From contig NZ_FPAP01000002.1 in the NCBI RefSeq assembly GCF_900116415.1, positions 310,001-374,000 of the forward strand: a stretch of DNA of 64,000 nucleotides, written 5' to 3'. This stretch comes from Chryseobacterium formosense. GTDB lineage: Bacteria; Bacteroidota; Bacteroidia; Flavobacteriales; Weeksellaceae. The translations under genes were made by a program, and so were the position numbers. The notes under the pieces are model-generated. The model saw nothing but the letters and a program-made list of their open reading frames with translations. It did not search any database and was not told where the DNA came from. Below are positions 50,223 to 59,337 of this stretch, one piece after another; within the stretch, counting starts at the first letter, position 1; each line of letters opens with the position of its first letter.

Positions 50223-50255
50223 AGTTGGGGCGGAAGCTTTGCTTCCGCCCCAACT
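50223..50255. repeat. 15-bp perfect GC-rich hairpin between converging genes
   Basis: AGTTGGGGCGGAAGC (50223-50237 by pairing), loop TTT, GCTTCCGCCCCAACT. There is no T-run. It has the same TTT loop and GC-rich core as the hairpin at 17547-17601. Confidence 0.8.
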
Positions 50256-50278
50256 GTTATGAAAGATAAATGTTTGTT

Positions 50279-50914
50279 TTATAGCCAGGTTACAACGCCG
50301 GTTTCAACGTCATAGTTTGCTCCGACAATCTTGATCTTACCTTCTTCTTCAAGTCTTTTCAAAGTAGAGCTTTGCTTACGGATATCGTCAATTGCATTTT
50401 TTACATTGTGCTGATTCAGTCTTTCAAGAAGATCTGCATTTGCAGAAGTACGCTCTTCTCCATCTTTTATAATGGTTTTAATGATGGGGTCAAAATGATC
50501 AATTAAATGGTTCAAGTTATCCATACCCATTCCTTCGATTTTGGCCGCATCTAATCCGCCTTTTAAAGCTCCGCATTTTGTGTGACCTAAAACAACAACC
50601 AATTTAGAACCGGCTACGTTACAGCCAAATTCCATTGATCCTAAAATATCCTGATTTACAAAGTTTCCTGCAATTCTGATACTGAAAACATCTCCCAATC
50701 CCTGATCAAAAATAAGTTCTGCAGAAGTACGGCTGTCGATACAGCTTAAAACTACTGCAAATGGCCACTGACCTTCACGGGTAGCATTTACCTGCTCCAA
50801 AAGATCTCTGTTTGCCTTCAAATTATTTACAAATCTCTGATTTCCTTCTTTTAAAAAGTCTAATGCTTTTTCCGGTGTAATCGTCGACTGGGTTTCTGAT
50901 GTATGTGCTTTCAT
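50279..50914 (-). CDS. Beta-class carbonic anhydrase (1)
   Basis: Carbonic anhydrase interconverts CO2 and bicarbonate. The 211-residue protein has the beta-class zinc ligands: Cys in SCIDSR (about residue 58, with the Asp-Arg pair), His and Cys in GHTKCGALKGG (about 108-118). No signal peptide is seen, so it is cytoplasmic. The SulP transporter gene ends 58 bp upstream of it on the same strand, and a second carbonic anhydrase gene lies beyond, so the set probably handles bicarbonate together. The upstream helix (EKALDFLKEGNQRFVNN) is normal for the class. Confidence 0.93.
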   Translation of the reverse strand: MKAHTSETQSTITPEKALDFLKEGNQRFVNNLKANRDLLEQVNATREGQWPFAVVLSCIDSRTSAELIFDQGLGDVFSIRIAGNFVNQDILGSMEFGCNVAGSKLVVVLGHTKCGALKGGLDAAKIEGMGMDNLNHLIDHFDPIIKTIIKDGEERTSANADLLERLNQHNVKNAIDDIRKQSSTLKRLEEEGKIKIVGANYDVETGVVTWL

Positions 50915-50972
50915 ATGAATTTATTATTTTGAATTATTATTTAAAATTAAAGTTATAAAAAATTATTTGAGC

Positions 50973-52568
50973 TTACATTGCTCTTTTATGGGTAATGACG
51001 ATGTGAGAGTCTTCATCGGTTTCGTAATCTTTATACGAAGTTTTGAAGCCTAATAGTTCCACATTAATATCTTCTTCTTTCGCCCGGATGTTGGCAAAAT
51101 CCTGAATCATTTCCAGTACATCTGTTGCGATATATGATGTTCCTCTCGCATCAATCGTTACCGTAGAGTTAGATTTAATGTTTTTCAATGTCTTTTTAAT
51201 GGCTGCTTTGTTAAGGAAAGATACTTCTTCAGCCAATTTTATCGTAATTCCGTCTGCATCGCTCAGTTTTTCACGGCTTAAATAATAAGCACGCTTCATA
51301 TTTCCCTGTAAGATATAGAACACTGATATTGCTAAACCAATTCCTACTCCTTTCAGCAAATCGGTTGCTACAATTGCAACAACGGTAGCCACAAACGGAA
51401 TGAACTGGAATTTCCCCAAATGCCAGAAATGCTTGAATGTTGCCGGTTTTGCCAGTTTATATCCTACCAAAAGTAAAACCGCTGCAAGGGTTGCCAAAGG
51501 AATTAAATTCAGAATCACAGGAATTGTCAACACACAAATCAACAATAGAAATCCATGAATCATCGCTGAAATCTTTGAAGTCGCTCCCGCATTTGCATTA
51601 GCAGAACTTCTTACTACAACTGATGTCATTGGTAATCCGCCGATAAATGAGCTTACAAGATTCCCGATTCCCTGAGCTTTTAATTCTAAATTGGTATCGG
51701 TAATTCTTCTCTGGACATCCAGTCGATCTGAAGCTTCAATACAAAGTAATGTTTCAATGGATGCGACAATGGCAATCGTTGCACCCGCAATCCAGACTTT
51801 CACATTGGTAAAACCATTAAAATCGGGTAGGGTAACAAGATTTTTAAAATCGTCAAGACTTTGCGGAACCGGTAAGGAAACCAAATGCTCTTTACCGATT
51901 GCTAATGAACTTCCTGATAATTTGAATAATTCATTCAGTAAAATTCCGACAACAACGGCCACTAAAGCTCCGGGAAGCATTTTCATTCTTTTTAGGAATA
52001 AAACTTTATCCCAGGCTAAAAGTAAAGCAATTGACACAACGGTTACAATTATTGCTCCCGGATGAATCGCTCCAAAAAGTTCTGAAAAATAATTAAAATT
52101 TAAACCGTTATCAAAAATAGATTCATGGCCTTCATAATCTTTGTCAAAACCTAAAGCATGCGGAATTTGTTTTAAAATAATAATGATTCCGATTGCCGCA
52201 AGCATTCCTTCAATCACATTATTTGGAAAATAATTGGAAATGCTTCCTGCTCTTATAAAGCCTAAAATCAGCTGGATAACACCAGCAATAATACCTGCGC
52301 AAAGAAACAGCTCAAAAGCCCCCAAATCGGTAATTGCTGTTAAAACAATGGCCGTAAGACCTGCAGCAGGTCCCGAAACCGAAATATTTGAGTTACTGAT
52401 TGAGCCGATAACCAAACCACCTACAATACCTGCGATAATGCCGGATAACGGTGGTGCACCGGATGCTAAAGCAATTCCTAAACATAAAGGAAGAGCTACT
52501 AAAAATACAACGAGGCCTGAAGGGAAATTCTCCTTGATTCCTTCAAATAATGAATTTGTTTTTTTCAT
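50973..52568 (-). CDS. SulP-family inorganic anion transporter
   Basis: SulP carriers move sulfate, bicarbonate or other anions; BicA of cyanobacteria is a Na-dependent bicarbonate SulP. The 531-residue protein has the SulP opening FPSGLVVFLVALPLCLGIAL (about 15-34), SGPAAGLTAIV (about 65-75), some 12-14 hydrophobic spans, GLPMTSVVVRSSANANAG in the second half and a shortened STAS domain (about 435-525; VTIDARGTSYIATDVLE). Its place between two carbonic anhydrase genes favours bicarbonate as substrate (inference). Confidence 0.92.
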   Translation of the reverse strand: MKKTNSLFEGIKENFPSGLVVFLVALPLCLGIALASGAPPLSGIIAGIVGGLVIGSISNSNISVSGPAAGLTAIVLTAITDLGAFELFLCAGIIAGVIQLILGFIRAGSISNYFPNNVIEGMLAAIGIIIILKQIPHALGFDKDYEGHESIFDNGLNFNYFSELFGAIHPGAIIVTVVSIALLLAWDKVLFLKRMKMLPGALVAVVVGILLNELFKLSGSSLAIGKEHLVSLPVPQSLDDFKNLVTLPDFNGFTNVKVWIAGATIAIVASIETLLCIEASDRLDVQRRITDTNLELKAQGIGNLVSSFIGGLPMTSVVVRSSANANAGATSKISAMIHGFLLLICVLTIPVILNLIPLATLAAVLLLVGYKLAKPATFKHFWHLGKFQFIPFVATVVAIVATDLLKGVGIGLAISVFYILQGNMKRAYYLSREKLSDADGITIKLAEEVSFLNKAAIKKTLKNIKSNSTVTIDARGTSYIATDVLEMIQDFANIRAKEEDINVELLGFKTSYKDYETDEDSHIVITHKRAM

Positions 52569-52713
52569 GACAGCGAAAAATACTTAGTGTAACCGATTGA
52601 CCTTAATTAAAATATTAATTAAAATCACCAGTAATAAAATTGGAAATTAATTTAAAAAGACATCTATTCAACATCAGAATCTGATATGAATATTTATTTT
52701 GGTCTGTGAAAAA

Positions 52714-53013
52714 TTAAGCTTCCGGAGGTGGAGAAAATATGGTGAGAAATGGCGAAAGATGACCAGAGTCATCAATCAATACAAAGGATCTGCGCTCGAG
52801 ATCTGGTTCGAAAAACTTCAGAAAATCATGTACGTTCAGAGTTTTGGGTAAAGTCTTCTCGTAAACGGTAAATGATGAATAATGAGAGTGTGTTTCTTCT
52901 TCGTTCAGAATTACATTAGTTCTCTGTAATTTCCATCCACAAATCGCAGCGATGCTTGGCAAAGCTGTAAAGTTGATGATAAACAGTAATGTAATGATAC
53001 TCCAGAATTTCAT
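52714..53013 (-). CDS. Small exported protein between carbonic anhydrase and SulP
   Basis: ATG 53013 (MKFWSIITLLFIINFTALPS) is chosen because a longer frame from 53064 would overlap the end of the upstream carbonic anhydrase gene and start from a poor context, and this ATG gives a clean signal peptide with a cut near Ala22-Ala23. The 99-residue product then reads ICGWKLQRTNVILNEEE, FLKFFEPDLERR and ends SPPPEA. No family recognised. It lies in the same direction between the two carbonic anhydrase-cluster genes and may be part of their transcript. Confidence 0.6.
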   Translation of the reverse strand: MKFWSIITLLFIINFTALPSIAAICGWKLQRTNVILNEEETHSHYSSFTVYEKTLPKTLNVHDFLKFFEPDLERRSFVLIDDSGHLSPFLTIFSPPPEA

Positions 53014-53036
53014 TTCACTCAAATTTTTTAGAAAGA

Positions 53037-53705
53037 TTATTTCGTCTTTCTGCTCATAACCCAATCTGAACTTGTAAGATTATAGATCTTTTGAATGTCT
53101 TTTAGGATCTCTTCAAAGTCGATCTCCAGATCAATAATTTTACCCGTTCTAAGGTCGAAAACCCAGCCGTGAACAATAGGATATTCTTCTAAGATATACC
53201 GTTCCTGTACACAAGCCATTTTAATAACGTTGATGCACTGCTCCTGAACATTCAGTTCCACAAGCCTGTCATAACGTTTGCTTTCATCATCGATAGAATC
53301 TAATTCAGCCTGATGCAGTCTGTACACATCACGAATGTTTCTCAGCCACGGATTTAAAAGTCCTAAATCCTGAGACGTCATCGCTGCTTTCACACCACCG
53401 CAGTTGTAATGTCCGCAAACGATAATGTGTTTCACTTTCAGATGCTCTACTGCGTATTGTATCACCGCAGTGGAACTCATATCCAAAGTGTTGACAACAT
53501 TGGCAATGTTTCTGTGAACAAAAACTTCACCCGGTTTGGCTCCCATCAGTTCTTCTGCCGTGGCCCTGCTGTCTGAACATCCTATGTAAAGATACTCAGG
53601 ATGCTGAGTTTTGGCAAGATCCTCAAAGAAATGCGGATTGTCTGCTAATTTAGATTCTACCCATTTTCTGTTGTTTTCGAAAATAACTTCGTACGAATTC
53701 TTCAT
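53037..53705 (-). CDS. Beta-class carbonic anhydrase (2)
   Basis: The 222-residue cytoplasmic enzyme has beta-class zinc ligands in GCSDSRATAEEL (about 43-54) and GHYNCGGVKAAM (about 99-110), with PGEVFVHRNIANVV between. It is closer to the classical E. coli Can pattern than the enzyme at 50279 and differs from it clearly in sequence, so the pair is not a recent duplication. It heads the run carbonic anhydrase, small exported protein, SulP, carbonic anhydrase. No full promoter consensus is visible in the 156 bp upstream, which are strongly AT-rich. Confidence 0.94.
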   Translation of the reverse strand: MKNSYEVIFENNRKWVESKLADNPHFFEDLAKTQHPEYLYIGCSDSRATAEELMGAKPGEVFVHRNIANVVNTLDMSSTAVIQYAVEHLKVKHIIVCGHYNCGGVKAAMTSQDLGLLNPWLRNIRDVYRLHQAELDSIDDESKRYDRLVELNVQEQCINVIKMACVQERYILEEYPIVHGWVFDLRTGKIIDLEIDFEEILKDIQKIYNLTSSDWVMSRKTK

Positions 53706-53861
53706 TAATTAAATTTTAAAGATTATAATTATTTATTTCGTTTAAATTATTTTCAAATTCAATAGACTGAATCAATAATTATACAAAAATATTAATTTTA
53801 CTGAATTATCAAGCATTTTTAACAAAGTTTAATAAAGATAAAGATATGATAAAATTCAGCT

Positions 53862-54413
53862 TTAAATCTTATTATTTATATAACCATCTGTGGCATTTTC
53901 GTTAGGGAATATGTTTGCAGGATTTCCGGCTACAATCGAATTTTCAGGAACATCAAAATTGACGTATGCATTCGGAGCGACTAGAACGTTGTTTCCGATA
54001 GTTATTTTTCCTACAATTACGGCGTTCGGACCTATCCAGACCTCATCTCCGATTACCGGATAGCCTACATTTTTCCCGCGGTTTTGTTGTCCTATTGTAA
54101 CTCCCTGAGCAATATTGCAGTTTTTACCAATTTTTGCTTTGGGATTAATCACTAAACTCCCCCAATGTCCGAGATAAAAACCTTCCCCGATTTCTGTTTC
54201 AGGGTAAATCTGAAAGCCGTATTTGATCTGGAAATGTCTCAAAACAATTCTCCAATACAAGCCTAAAAATGGCGTCTTATTATATTTTTGGGTTTTTCTG
54301 AAAATATAAATAAAATGAAGATTCGGATTAAGGCATTTCTTCCAAATCTGAAATGTTGAAAGCCATTTTCCGCTTTCCCGATAAAAATCTTTCTGAATAA
54401 TTGTATAACTCAT
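53862..54413 (-). CDS. Hexapeptide acyltransferase (serine-acetyltransferase-like)
   Basis: ATG 54413 (MSYTIIQKDFYRESGKW) is preferred over a TTG at 54437, which would overlap the previous gene. The 183-residue protein has a helical N-terminus and, from about residue 80, a left-handed beta-helix of hexapeptide repeats (TEIGEGFYLGHWGSLVINP, AKIGKNCNIAQGVTIG, IGDEVWIGPNAVIVG, ITIGNNVLVAPNAYV) ending VAGNPANIF. Such enzymes in polysaccharide clusters O-acetylate sugars. The H in GHWGSL is the likely catalytic base. It follows the glycosyltransferase by 10 bp. Confidence 0.9.
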   Translation of the reverse strand: MSYTIIQKDFYRESGKWLSTFQIWKKCLNPNLHFIYIFRKTQKYNKTPFLGLYWRIVLRHFQIKYGFQIYPETEIGEGFYLGHWGSLVINPKAKIGKNCNIAQGVTIGQQNRGKNVGYPVIGDEVWIGPNAVIVGKITIGNNVLVAPNAYVNFDVPENSIVAGNPANIFPNENATDGYINNKI

Positions 54414-54423
54414 TTCACTGCTT

Positions 54424-55575
54424 TTAAAGGTTATCAATAATTTCCTGAAGATGTGCGACAGATTTCTGCAGCACGAAAGGAAGTTCAGCTGAAGCTATTT
54501 CTTTTCTGTAGTGATCTGCAAGTTCTTGATTGTTCAAAATCTTTTTCATGCCTTCGTAAATTCCGGTTTCAGAGTTTGGCGTGATAATTCCCAGCTTTCC
54601 ATCCTGGAGAAGATCTTTTATTCCTGAAACATCGGTAGATACAATAGGTTTGTTTAAAATTAAAGCTTCAGCAATTATTGTTGGAAAGCCCTCATGTCTT
54701 GAAGACATGATATAAAAATCTGCTTTTTTAAGATAAGGGTAGGGGTTATCTCTGAAACCGAGCATTTTAACGGTTTCTGTGATACTCAGATCATTCAGCT
54801 TTGTTCTGATGTTTTCAAAATCAAAACCGTCACCAATAATAATGATCTGATGTTTTAATCCTTCATCTATCAGTTTTTTATGTACATCCAGAAGCCTGTC
54901 GTAACCTTTTTGGGGGTAAACTGTTCCGATCGTAATAAAAGTTGGAGTAGTGTCGGAAAAAGGATAATCGTTAATTATTGTATTCGCTTTCTTTAAGGTA
55001 TCATCCTTATCTATTGGATTAAAAATTTTAATAACTGCTTGTTTCTCCTTTTCACTTTGAGCAACTTTCTGCATTTCCTCTTTCAGTTTATTGGAAATGA
55101 CCAATATTTTATCAAATTTGAAAAACTGCCTGATTGCATCCGGAGTATATTCCTTTAGATTAAAGATATCGTTCTGTATCCAAATGATCTTTTTTGAATC
55201 TTTTTGCGGGCTGGAAAGAAGCTCTTTATACATTCCGTGAATAGCAGCTATTTCCACATCATATTTTTTATTTTTCAGCACAAATCGATAAAGAAGCCAC
55301 GGAAACCACAAAAACATTTTCTGATAAAGTACCCTGAATGCTTTCACCGGAATTTCATTAGGTTTGTTTGTGGTGATCATTTCCCCTTTAAGCAGGTAAT
55401 GTAGATTGACCCATGACGGAACTTCCTTGATGTACATACCTGTGTATAGATTAATCAGTAGGTCTATTTCGTATTTGTTTTCGGGGAGATTTTTGAGAAA
55501 GTTAATCAGAACTTTTTCTGCACCACCGTGACGAAGAGAACCAATACGGATGAGGATTTTCTTTTTTTGTGACAT
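54424..55575 (-). CDS. Glycosyltransferase, GT4-type (1)
   Basis: The 383-residue cytoplasmic or membrane-associated enzyme has the GT-B fold: an N-lobe start IGSLRHGGAEKVLINFLKNL (residues 12-31), the linker GTVYPQKGYDRLLD and the C-lobe donor site SSRHEGFPTIIAEALILNK (about 300-318; E-x7-E pattern), as in retaining GT4 enzymes. It probably adds a sugar to a lipid-linked polysaccharide; sugar unknown. Its opening and layout parallel the GT4 gene at 56552-57706, so the two are paralogues with a GT2 gene between. The acyltransferase gene follows after 10 bp. Confidence 0.9.
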   Translation of the reverse strand: MSQKKKILIRIGSLRHGGAEKVLINFLKNLPENKYEIDLLINLYTGMYIKEVPSWVNLHYLLKGEMITTNKPNEIPVKAFRVLYQKMFLWFPWLLYRFVLKNKKYDVEIAAIHGMYKELLSSPQKDSKKIIWIQNDIFNLKEYTPDAIRQFFKFDKILVISNKLKEEMQKVAQSEKEKQAVIKIFNPIDKDDTLKKANTIINDYPFSDTTPTFITIGTVYPQKGYDRLLDVHKKLIDEGLKHQIIIIGDGFDFENIRTKLNDLSITETVKMLGFRDNPYPYLKKADFYIMSSRHEGFPTIIAEALILNKPIVSTDVSGIKDLLQDGKLGIITPNSETGIYEGMKKILNNQELADHYRKEIASAELPFVLQKSVAHLQEIIDNL

Positions 55576-55658
55576 TAATTTAAAATTTATACTCTTTTAA
55601 TTAATTTATCTTTAATAGGCGGCAGATTAATGTTCTGAAAATAAAAAAATATTTTTCA

Positions 55659-56552
55659 TTAAATTAATTTTGACACAGGATAGAGCAGAGTAGCTAATAC
55701 TTTTACAGGAAAAGATTTGAGTTCAGAAATTGTTTTTTTGAAACCTCTTTGATCAGTTGCCGAAAACTTTAAATATCCTCCAAGATTTCTAAAGATGGGT
55801 ACAGGATGAGCCCACAATTTTGAACTATAGGTATTCAAAAAAGCTTTGTAATTTTCTGCAAGTCCAAATGCATTTTTTTTATCATAAAACTGGTTGGCGA
55901 GAGATTGCTCGTCGTTTTCATCTCTGTAATAGATACGGCTTATTTTATTGATACAATAATGAAATCCCAGAGTGTCAAACTGAAATTGAAAAACGCCTTC
56001 AGGGATAAAACCTTTACCGCTAAGTTTTTCAAGATTAAGTTCCATTTTTTTATAAATTTCAACCTTTCCCATTCCCCATTTATCTCCCTTTACATTGTAT
56101 TTGTAACGCATATCAAATATACTGCAAATAAGAGGTTCTTCAGGGAATTTATCCCCAACAATTTTTCCATTTTGATCCTGACAAAGAGAAGAGACAAAAA
56201 CAATATTTTGTTTATCATTGATTTCTTTCCATTTTTCTACAAGCACTTCTAAGGCATCATCTAATAATGCATCGTCTGAATCGAGAGGTGAAAAATAGGT
56301 TCCTTCAGAAAGTTCAATTCCTCTGAAAAATGTTATAAACTTGTGCTGGTTTTCCTGATGATAATACCGGATTCGGAAATCTGCCTTTTCCTGAAATTGT
56401 TTTACCAATAGATTGGTGTCATCTGTAGACCCATCATCTATAATAAGCCATTCAAAATCCTTGAAAGTCTGTCTCTGTAAAGAGTCGAAAACCCGAGGCA
56501 GCGTATGAGCACGGTTATAAGTAGGGGTGAGGATTGTAACTAAAGGCTTCAT
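55659..56552 (-). CDS. Glycosyltransferase family 2 (1)
   Basis: The 297-residue protein shows the GT2 opening LTPTYNRAHTLPRVFDSLQR (residues 8-27), DDGSTDDT (about 38-45) and the metal-binding SPLDSDDALLDDALE (about 90-104). It transfers a sugar from a nucleotide donor with inversion. Its start shares one base with the end of the upstream GT4 gene, so the two are translationally coupled. The C-terminal part has no membrane helices, in keeping with a peripheral enzyme of the polysaccharide machinery. Confidence 0.9.
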   Translation of the reverse strand: MKPLVTILTPTYNRAHTLPRVFDSLQRQTFKDFEWLIIDDGSTDDTNLLVKQFQEKADFRIRYYHQENQHKFITFFRGIELSEGTYFSPLDSDDALLDDALEVLVEKWKEINDKQNIVFVSSLCQDQNGKIVGDKFPEEPLICSIFDMRYKYNVKGDKWGMGKVEIYKKMELNLEKLSGKGFIPEGVFQFQFDTLGFHYCINKISRIYYRDENDEQSLANQFYDKKNAFGLAENYKAFLNTYSSKLWAHPVPIFRNLGGYLKFSATDQRGFKKTISELKSFPVKVLATLLYPVSKLI

Positions 56553-57706
56553 TATTGTTTCAGCTTGTATTGTTTTTCGAAAACGGATGTTACTTGCCGG
56601 TAGATTTGATCGTTATCAAATTTTGATACAGAAACTGTAGCGTTGCGTTTTATTTTCTCAACAAGTTCATTATCGGTCAGAAAAAGTTTCATCCCTTGAT
56701 ATATGGATTCTTCGGTCGGTTCTACAAGTAAACCATCATAGTTGTGTTCAATCATCTCAGGTATACCGCCCACATTTGTGCTGATTGTTGGGATCTCAAG
56801 ACCCATAACCTCTCCGATGGTTAACGGATAAGATTCAGATTCAGAAGGAAATATAAAATAGTCTGAATTTTTTATATAGGGATAAGGGTTAATTTGCGAA
56901 TCCAAAAGAAGGTAAGATTTTTCTACACCAAGATCTTTTGCTTGATTTTTCAGATTTTCCATTTCTGTACCACCGCCAATTACTGCAATAGAATGATTAT
57001 ATCCTTCATCTAAAAGTCTTTTGTGAACTTTCATAAGGGTATGATAGTTTTTCCGAACATGCAACCTTCCCATCGAAGAAAAAACCGGTCTTTGATTGTA
57101 AGATACAGGAAACTCTAAAGATTTTTTTCTTGCTTCTTCAATTTTTATAGCATTGTAAATGACAGAACTGTTTGGATATTCTATATTGTATAATTCTTTG
57201 ATGATGTCTCTTGTCTGCCGGGATCCGAAAATTACCCAATCGAATTTTTTAAGACTGGTAATCCGATGCATGACGCGTTTCTGATCGGGGTCATAAGAGA
57301 CATCGGTGTGAAACCAAGCTACTTTTCTTGCTTTCATCGGGCTATTCAAAACAGAATCAAAATCGGTATATCCTGATGCAACTTCTATGTCAAAATCTGT
57401 TTTGATATATTTATTATAAAGTGCCTTAGGATTTTTTCTGTAATACCACAATATAATGGCTCTTTTTACCAATTGAAAGAATCTGATCGGCTTTTTGGCA
57501 CTCATGTCTTCTCTGCCTTTCTGAACACTGGTCACTTTAATGTGAGGGGGGATTTCATTCCTGAGCTCACCCTGAAAAGTATTGAGAAGCAACGTAATAT
57601 CGAATAATTCTTGTGGTAAATTTTGAAAAAGATCCAGAATTACTCGCTCTACACCTCCCATTTCCATGGAACGGTGATAGAATAGAACTTTTATTTTTTG
57701 GGACAT
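56552..57706 (-). CDS. Glycosyltransferase, GT4-type (2)
   Basis: The 384-residue GT-B enzyme has an N-lobe start HRSMEMGGVERVILDLFQNL (12-31), GRLHVRKNYHTLMKVHKRL in the linker and FPSESESYPLTIGEVMGLE (about 300-318, E-x7-E) as donor site. It resembles the GT4 gene at 54424. A TATATTTG box (57744-57737) lies about 30 bases upstream of its start and probably drives the run of three glycosyltransferases and one acyltransferase that follows. The sugar is unknown. Confidence 0.9.
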   Translation of the reverse strand: MSQKIKVLFYHRSMEMGGVERVILDLFQNLPQELFDITLLLNTFQGELRNEIPPHIKVTSVQKGREDMSAKKPIRFFQLVKRAIILWYYRKNPKALYNKYIKTDFDIEVASGYTDFDSVLNSPMKARKVAWFHTDVSYDPDQKRVMHRITSLKKFDWVIFGSRQTRDIIKELYNIEYPNSSVIYNAIKIEEARKKSLEFPVSYNQRPVFSSMGRLHVRKNYHTLMKVHKRLLDEGYNHSIAVIGGGTEMENLKNQAKDLGVEKSYLLLDSQINPYPYIKNSDYFIFPSESESYPLTIGEVMGLEIPTISTNVGGIPEMIEHNYDGLLVEPTEESIYQGMKLFLTDNELVEKIKRNATVSVSKFDNDQIYRQVTSVFEKQYKLKQ

Positions 57707-57736
57707 TTGTGTATTTTAAAATTAATCTTTAAAAGA

Positions 57737-57744
57737 CAAATATA
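57737..57744 (-). promoter_or_regulatory. -7 box for the glycosyltransferase run
   Basis: TATATTTG on the minus strand, 30 bases before the ATG at 57706. No clear TTTG partner at the usual distance. Confidence 0.45.
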
Positions 57745-57908
57745 AGTATTGTTAATCTTTTTCTTTTGTGTTTTACAAAAAGATATTCTTTATAACTAAT
57801 AAATTTCGATATCTTCAAGAACATACTTGTAGCGATGAAGTAATCTTAAGTAATATAAATATTCTAATCTACAGACTGGTCTATATATTTTCTGTTATTG
57901 GCTTTTAG

Positions 57909-58712
57909 TTATGAAAATTTTCTAAGAATTTTAGTTAAAAAGTTATTCTGTTTTTCTTTAAGAAAATTGGGTAGATTGTCAATATCTTTTATTTTTCTAT
58001 GAAAAATCTTTTCAAGATTTCTTCTTTTGGCAGCATCTAAAATGACTTGATGCCAATTGTTATTTAGTTTCTCTTTCTTTGAAGATTCCTGAGATACGCC
58101 TTTATCATGCAATCGATAATAATAAAGAGGAGTGTTAATGAACGTTATGTGTCCGACTTCATAGAGCTTTAAGTACAAATCCTGATCAACAGCAGAAGTG
58201 AGCTCGGTATTAATACCTTCAGTTTTGTTATAGGCAGCTTTTTTAAATGTAAAAAAGTGGTTTACCTCCAGAAAAATATTAAAAAAAGATTTTCTACCAT
58301 TTTTTACGGCACGTGAATGTTGAAATATACGGAGAGGCTTTAACTCATTATTGCATAAATAAAATTTCGAATAGGTTGCAATATTGTCTTTATGGTGATT
58401 TTCTATGCTGAGTTGAAGCGCATTTTCAGCAAGTGCATCATCAGGATCTAAAAATCCACAAATTTCTCCGGAAGCTAGTTCTATACAACGTCTTTTAGTA
58501 AAACCAACCCCTCTATTATTTTCATTTTGAAAAAGCTTTACTTTATCATCGTCTTTCGTAAGCTGCATGACTTTTTCGTAAGAACCATCCGTAGAGCAAT
58601 CGTCAACGATAATAATTTCAAAATTATGATAGCTCTGATTGAGAATGCTTTTATAGCACTCTTTAAAGTATTCGTAATGATTGTAATGGGCTATGAGAAT
58701 TGAAAAGAGCAT
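57909..58712 (-). CDS. Glycosyltransferase family 2 (2)
   Basis: The 267-residue protein has ILIAHYNHYEYFKECYKS (about 4-21), VDDCSTDGSYEKV (about 35-47), and CGFLDPDDALAENAL (about 87-101), the GT2 nucleotide- and metal-binding motifs. It lies 11 bp downstream of the hexapeptide acyltransferase gene, so the two form a transcript separate from the GT4 run. The 202 bp after its stop contain no ORF, and I see no strong terminator there. Confidence 0.88.
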   Translation of the reverse strand: MLFSILIAHYNHYEYFKECYKSILNQSYHNFEIIIVDDCSTDGSYEKVMQLTKDDDKVKLFQNENNRGVGFTKRRCIELASGEICGFLDPDDALAENALQLSIENHHKDNIATYSKFYLCNNELKPLRIFQHSRAVKNGRKSFFNIFLEVNHFFTFKKAAYNKTEGINTELTSAVDQDLYLKLYEVGHITFINTPLYYYRLHDKGVSQESSKKEKLNNNWHQVILDAAKRRNLEKIFHRKIKDIDNLPNFLKEKQNNFLTKILRKFS

Positions 58713-58723
58713 TCTGTGATATA

Positions 58724-59293
58724 TTAGTTGTTTAGAGAAATGTTTTTTTGATCTTGTTTATTGATGATGATGGAATTGCTGGGCACATCTTTATGAATCA
58801 CACATCCTGCTCCTAAAATAACATTGTCACCTATGGTTACATCTTTTAAAATGATAACATTGGTGCCTGTCCACACGTTGTTTCCTATTTTTACCTTTCC
58901 GATATTGAAATCTGTTTTCGAAACCGAAAAGGGCTCTTTTGTATATTGATGATTATGGTCGAAAATTTTCATGCCCTCACCTAAAATACAGTTTTCCCCG
59001 ATTTCAATTTCTCCAAGACATGAAATTGTAGCTCGGGTAATGTAGGTTCCATCACCGATGGAAAATTTAGCATTATTTTTAACAGTAATAAAATTAGAAT
59101 GATTGATCGTTACATTCTTTCCGAACCGGAATTCTGCGTCATCGGAAATATCTAAAAAATTATTCGAACCCAGTTTGAAGGAAGAATCTACGATGCTTTT
59201 ATCAGTAAAAAAAAGCTCGCGATTTTGGGCATCAATGCAACTATTTGCGAAATTTCTTAATTTTATGAAAAATCGACCTAAAACCTTTCTCAT
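58724..59293 (-). CDS. Hexapeptide acyltransferase (2)
   Basis: The 189-residue protein is a left-handed beta-helix enzyme: isoleucine-rich hexapeptides run from about residue 40 (ISDDAEFRFGKNVTINHSNF) to IGNNVWTGTNVIILKDVTIG and ILGAGCVIHKDVPSNSI. An Asp-His-Asn stretch (FDHNHQY, about 110) is typical of the active-site loop in maltose/galactoside acetyltransferase relatives. Probable role: O-acetylation in surface-polysaccharide synthesis. Its start faces a glycosyltransferase gene on the other strand 70 bp away. Confidence 0.88.
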   Translation of the reverse strand: MRKVLGRFFIKLRNFANSCIDAQNRELFFTDKSIVDSSFKLGSNNFLDISDDAEFRFGKNVTINHSNFITVKNNAKFSIGDGTYITRATISCLGEIEIGENCILGEGMKIFDHNHQYTKEPFSVSKTDFNIGKVKIGNNVWTGTNVIILKDVTIGDNVILGAGCVIHKDVPSNSIIINKQDQKNISLNN

Positions 59294-59329
59294 CCAAATT
59301 GTTTTTTCAAAAGTATTAAATATTCTTTA

Positions 59330-59337
59330 TAGTTTTG
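59330..59337 (+). promoter_or_regulatory. -7 box of the plus-strand glycosyltransferase gene
   Basis: TAGTTTTG, 26 bases before the ATG at 59364. A T-rich tract (59301-59307) stands at the -33 distance without a clear TTTG. Confidence 0.4.

Noticed and set aside
50279..50914. Carbonic anhydrase 1 as a recent duplicate of carbonic anhydrase 2
   Set aside because: Apart from the zinc-site motifs the two proteins differ widely, so independent origin or old divergence fits better.
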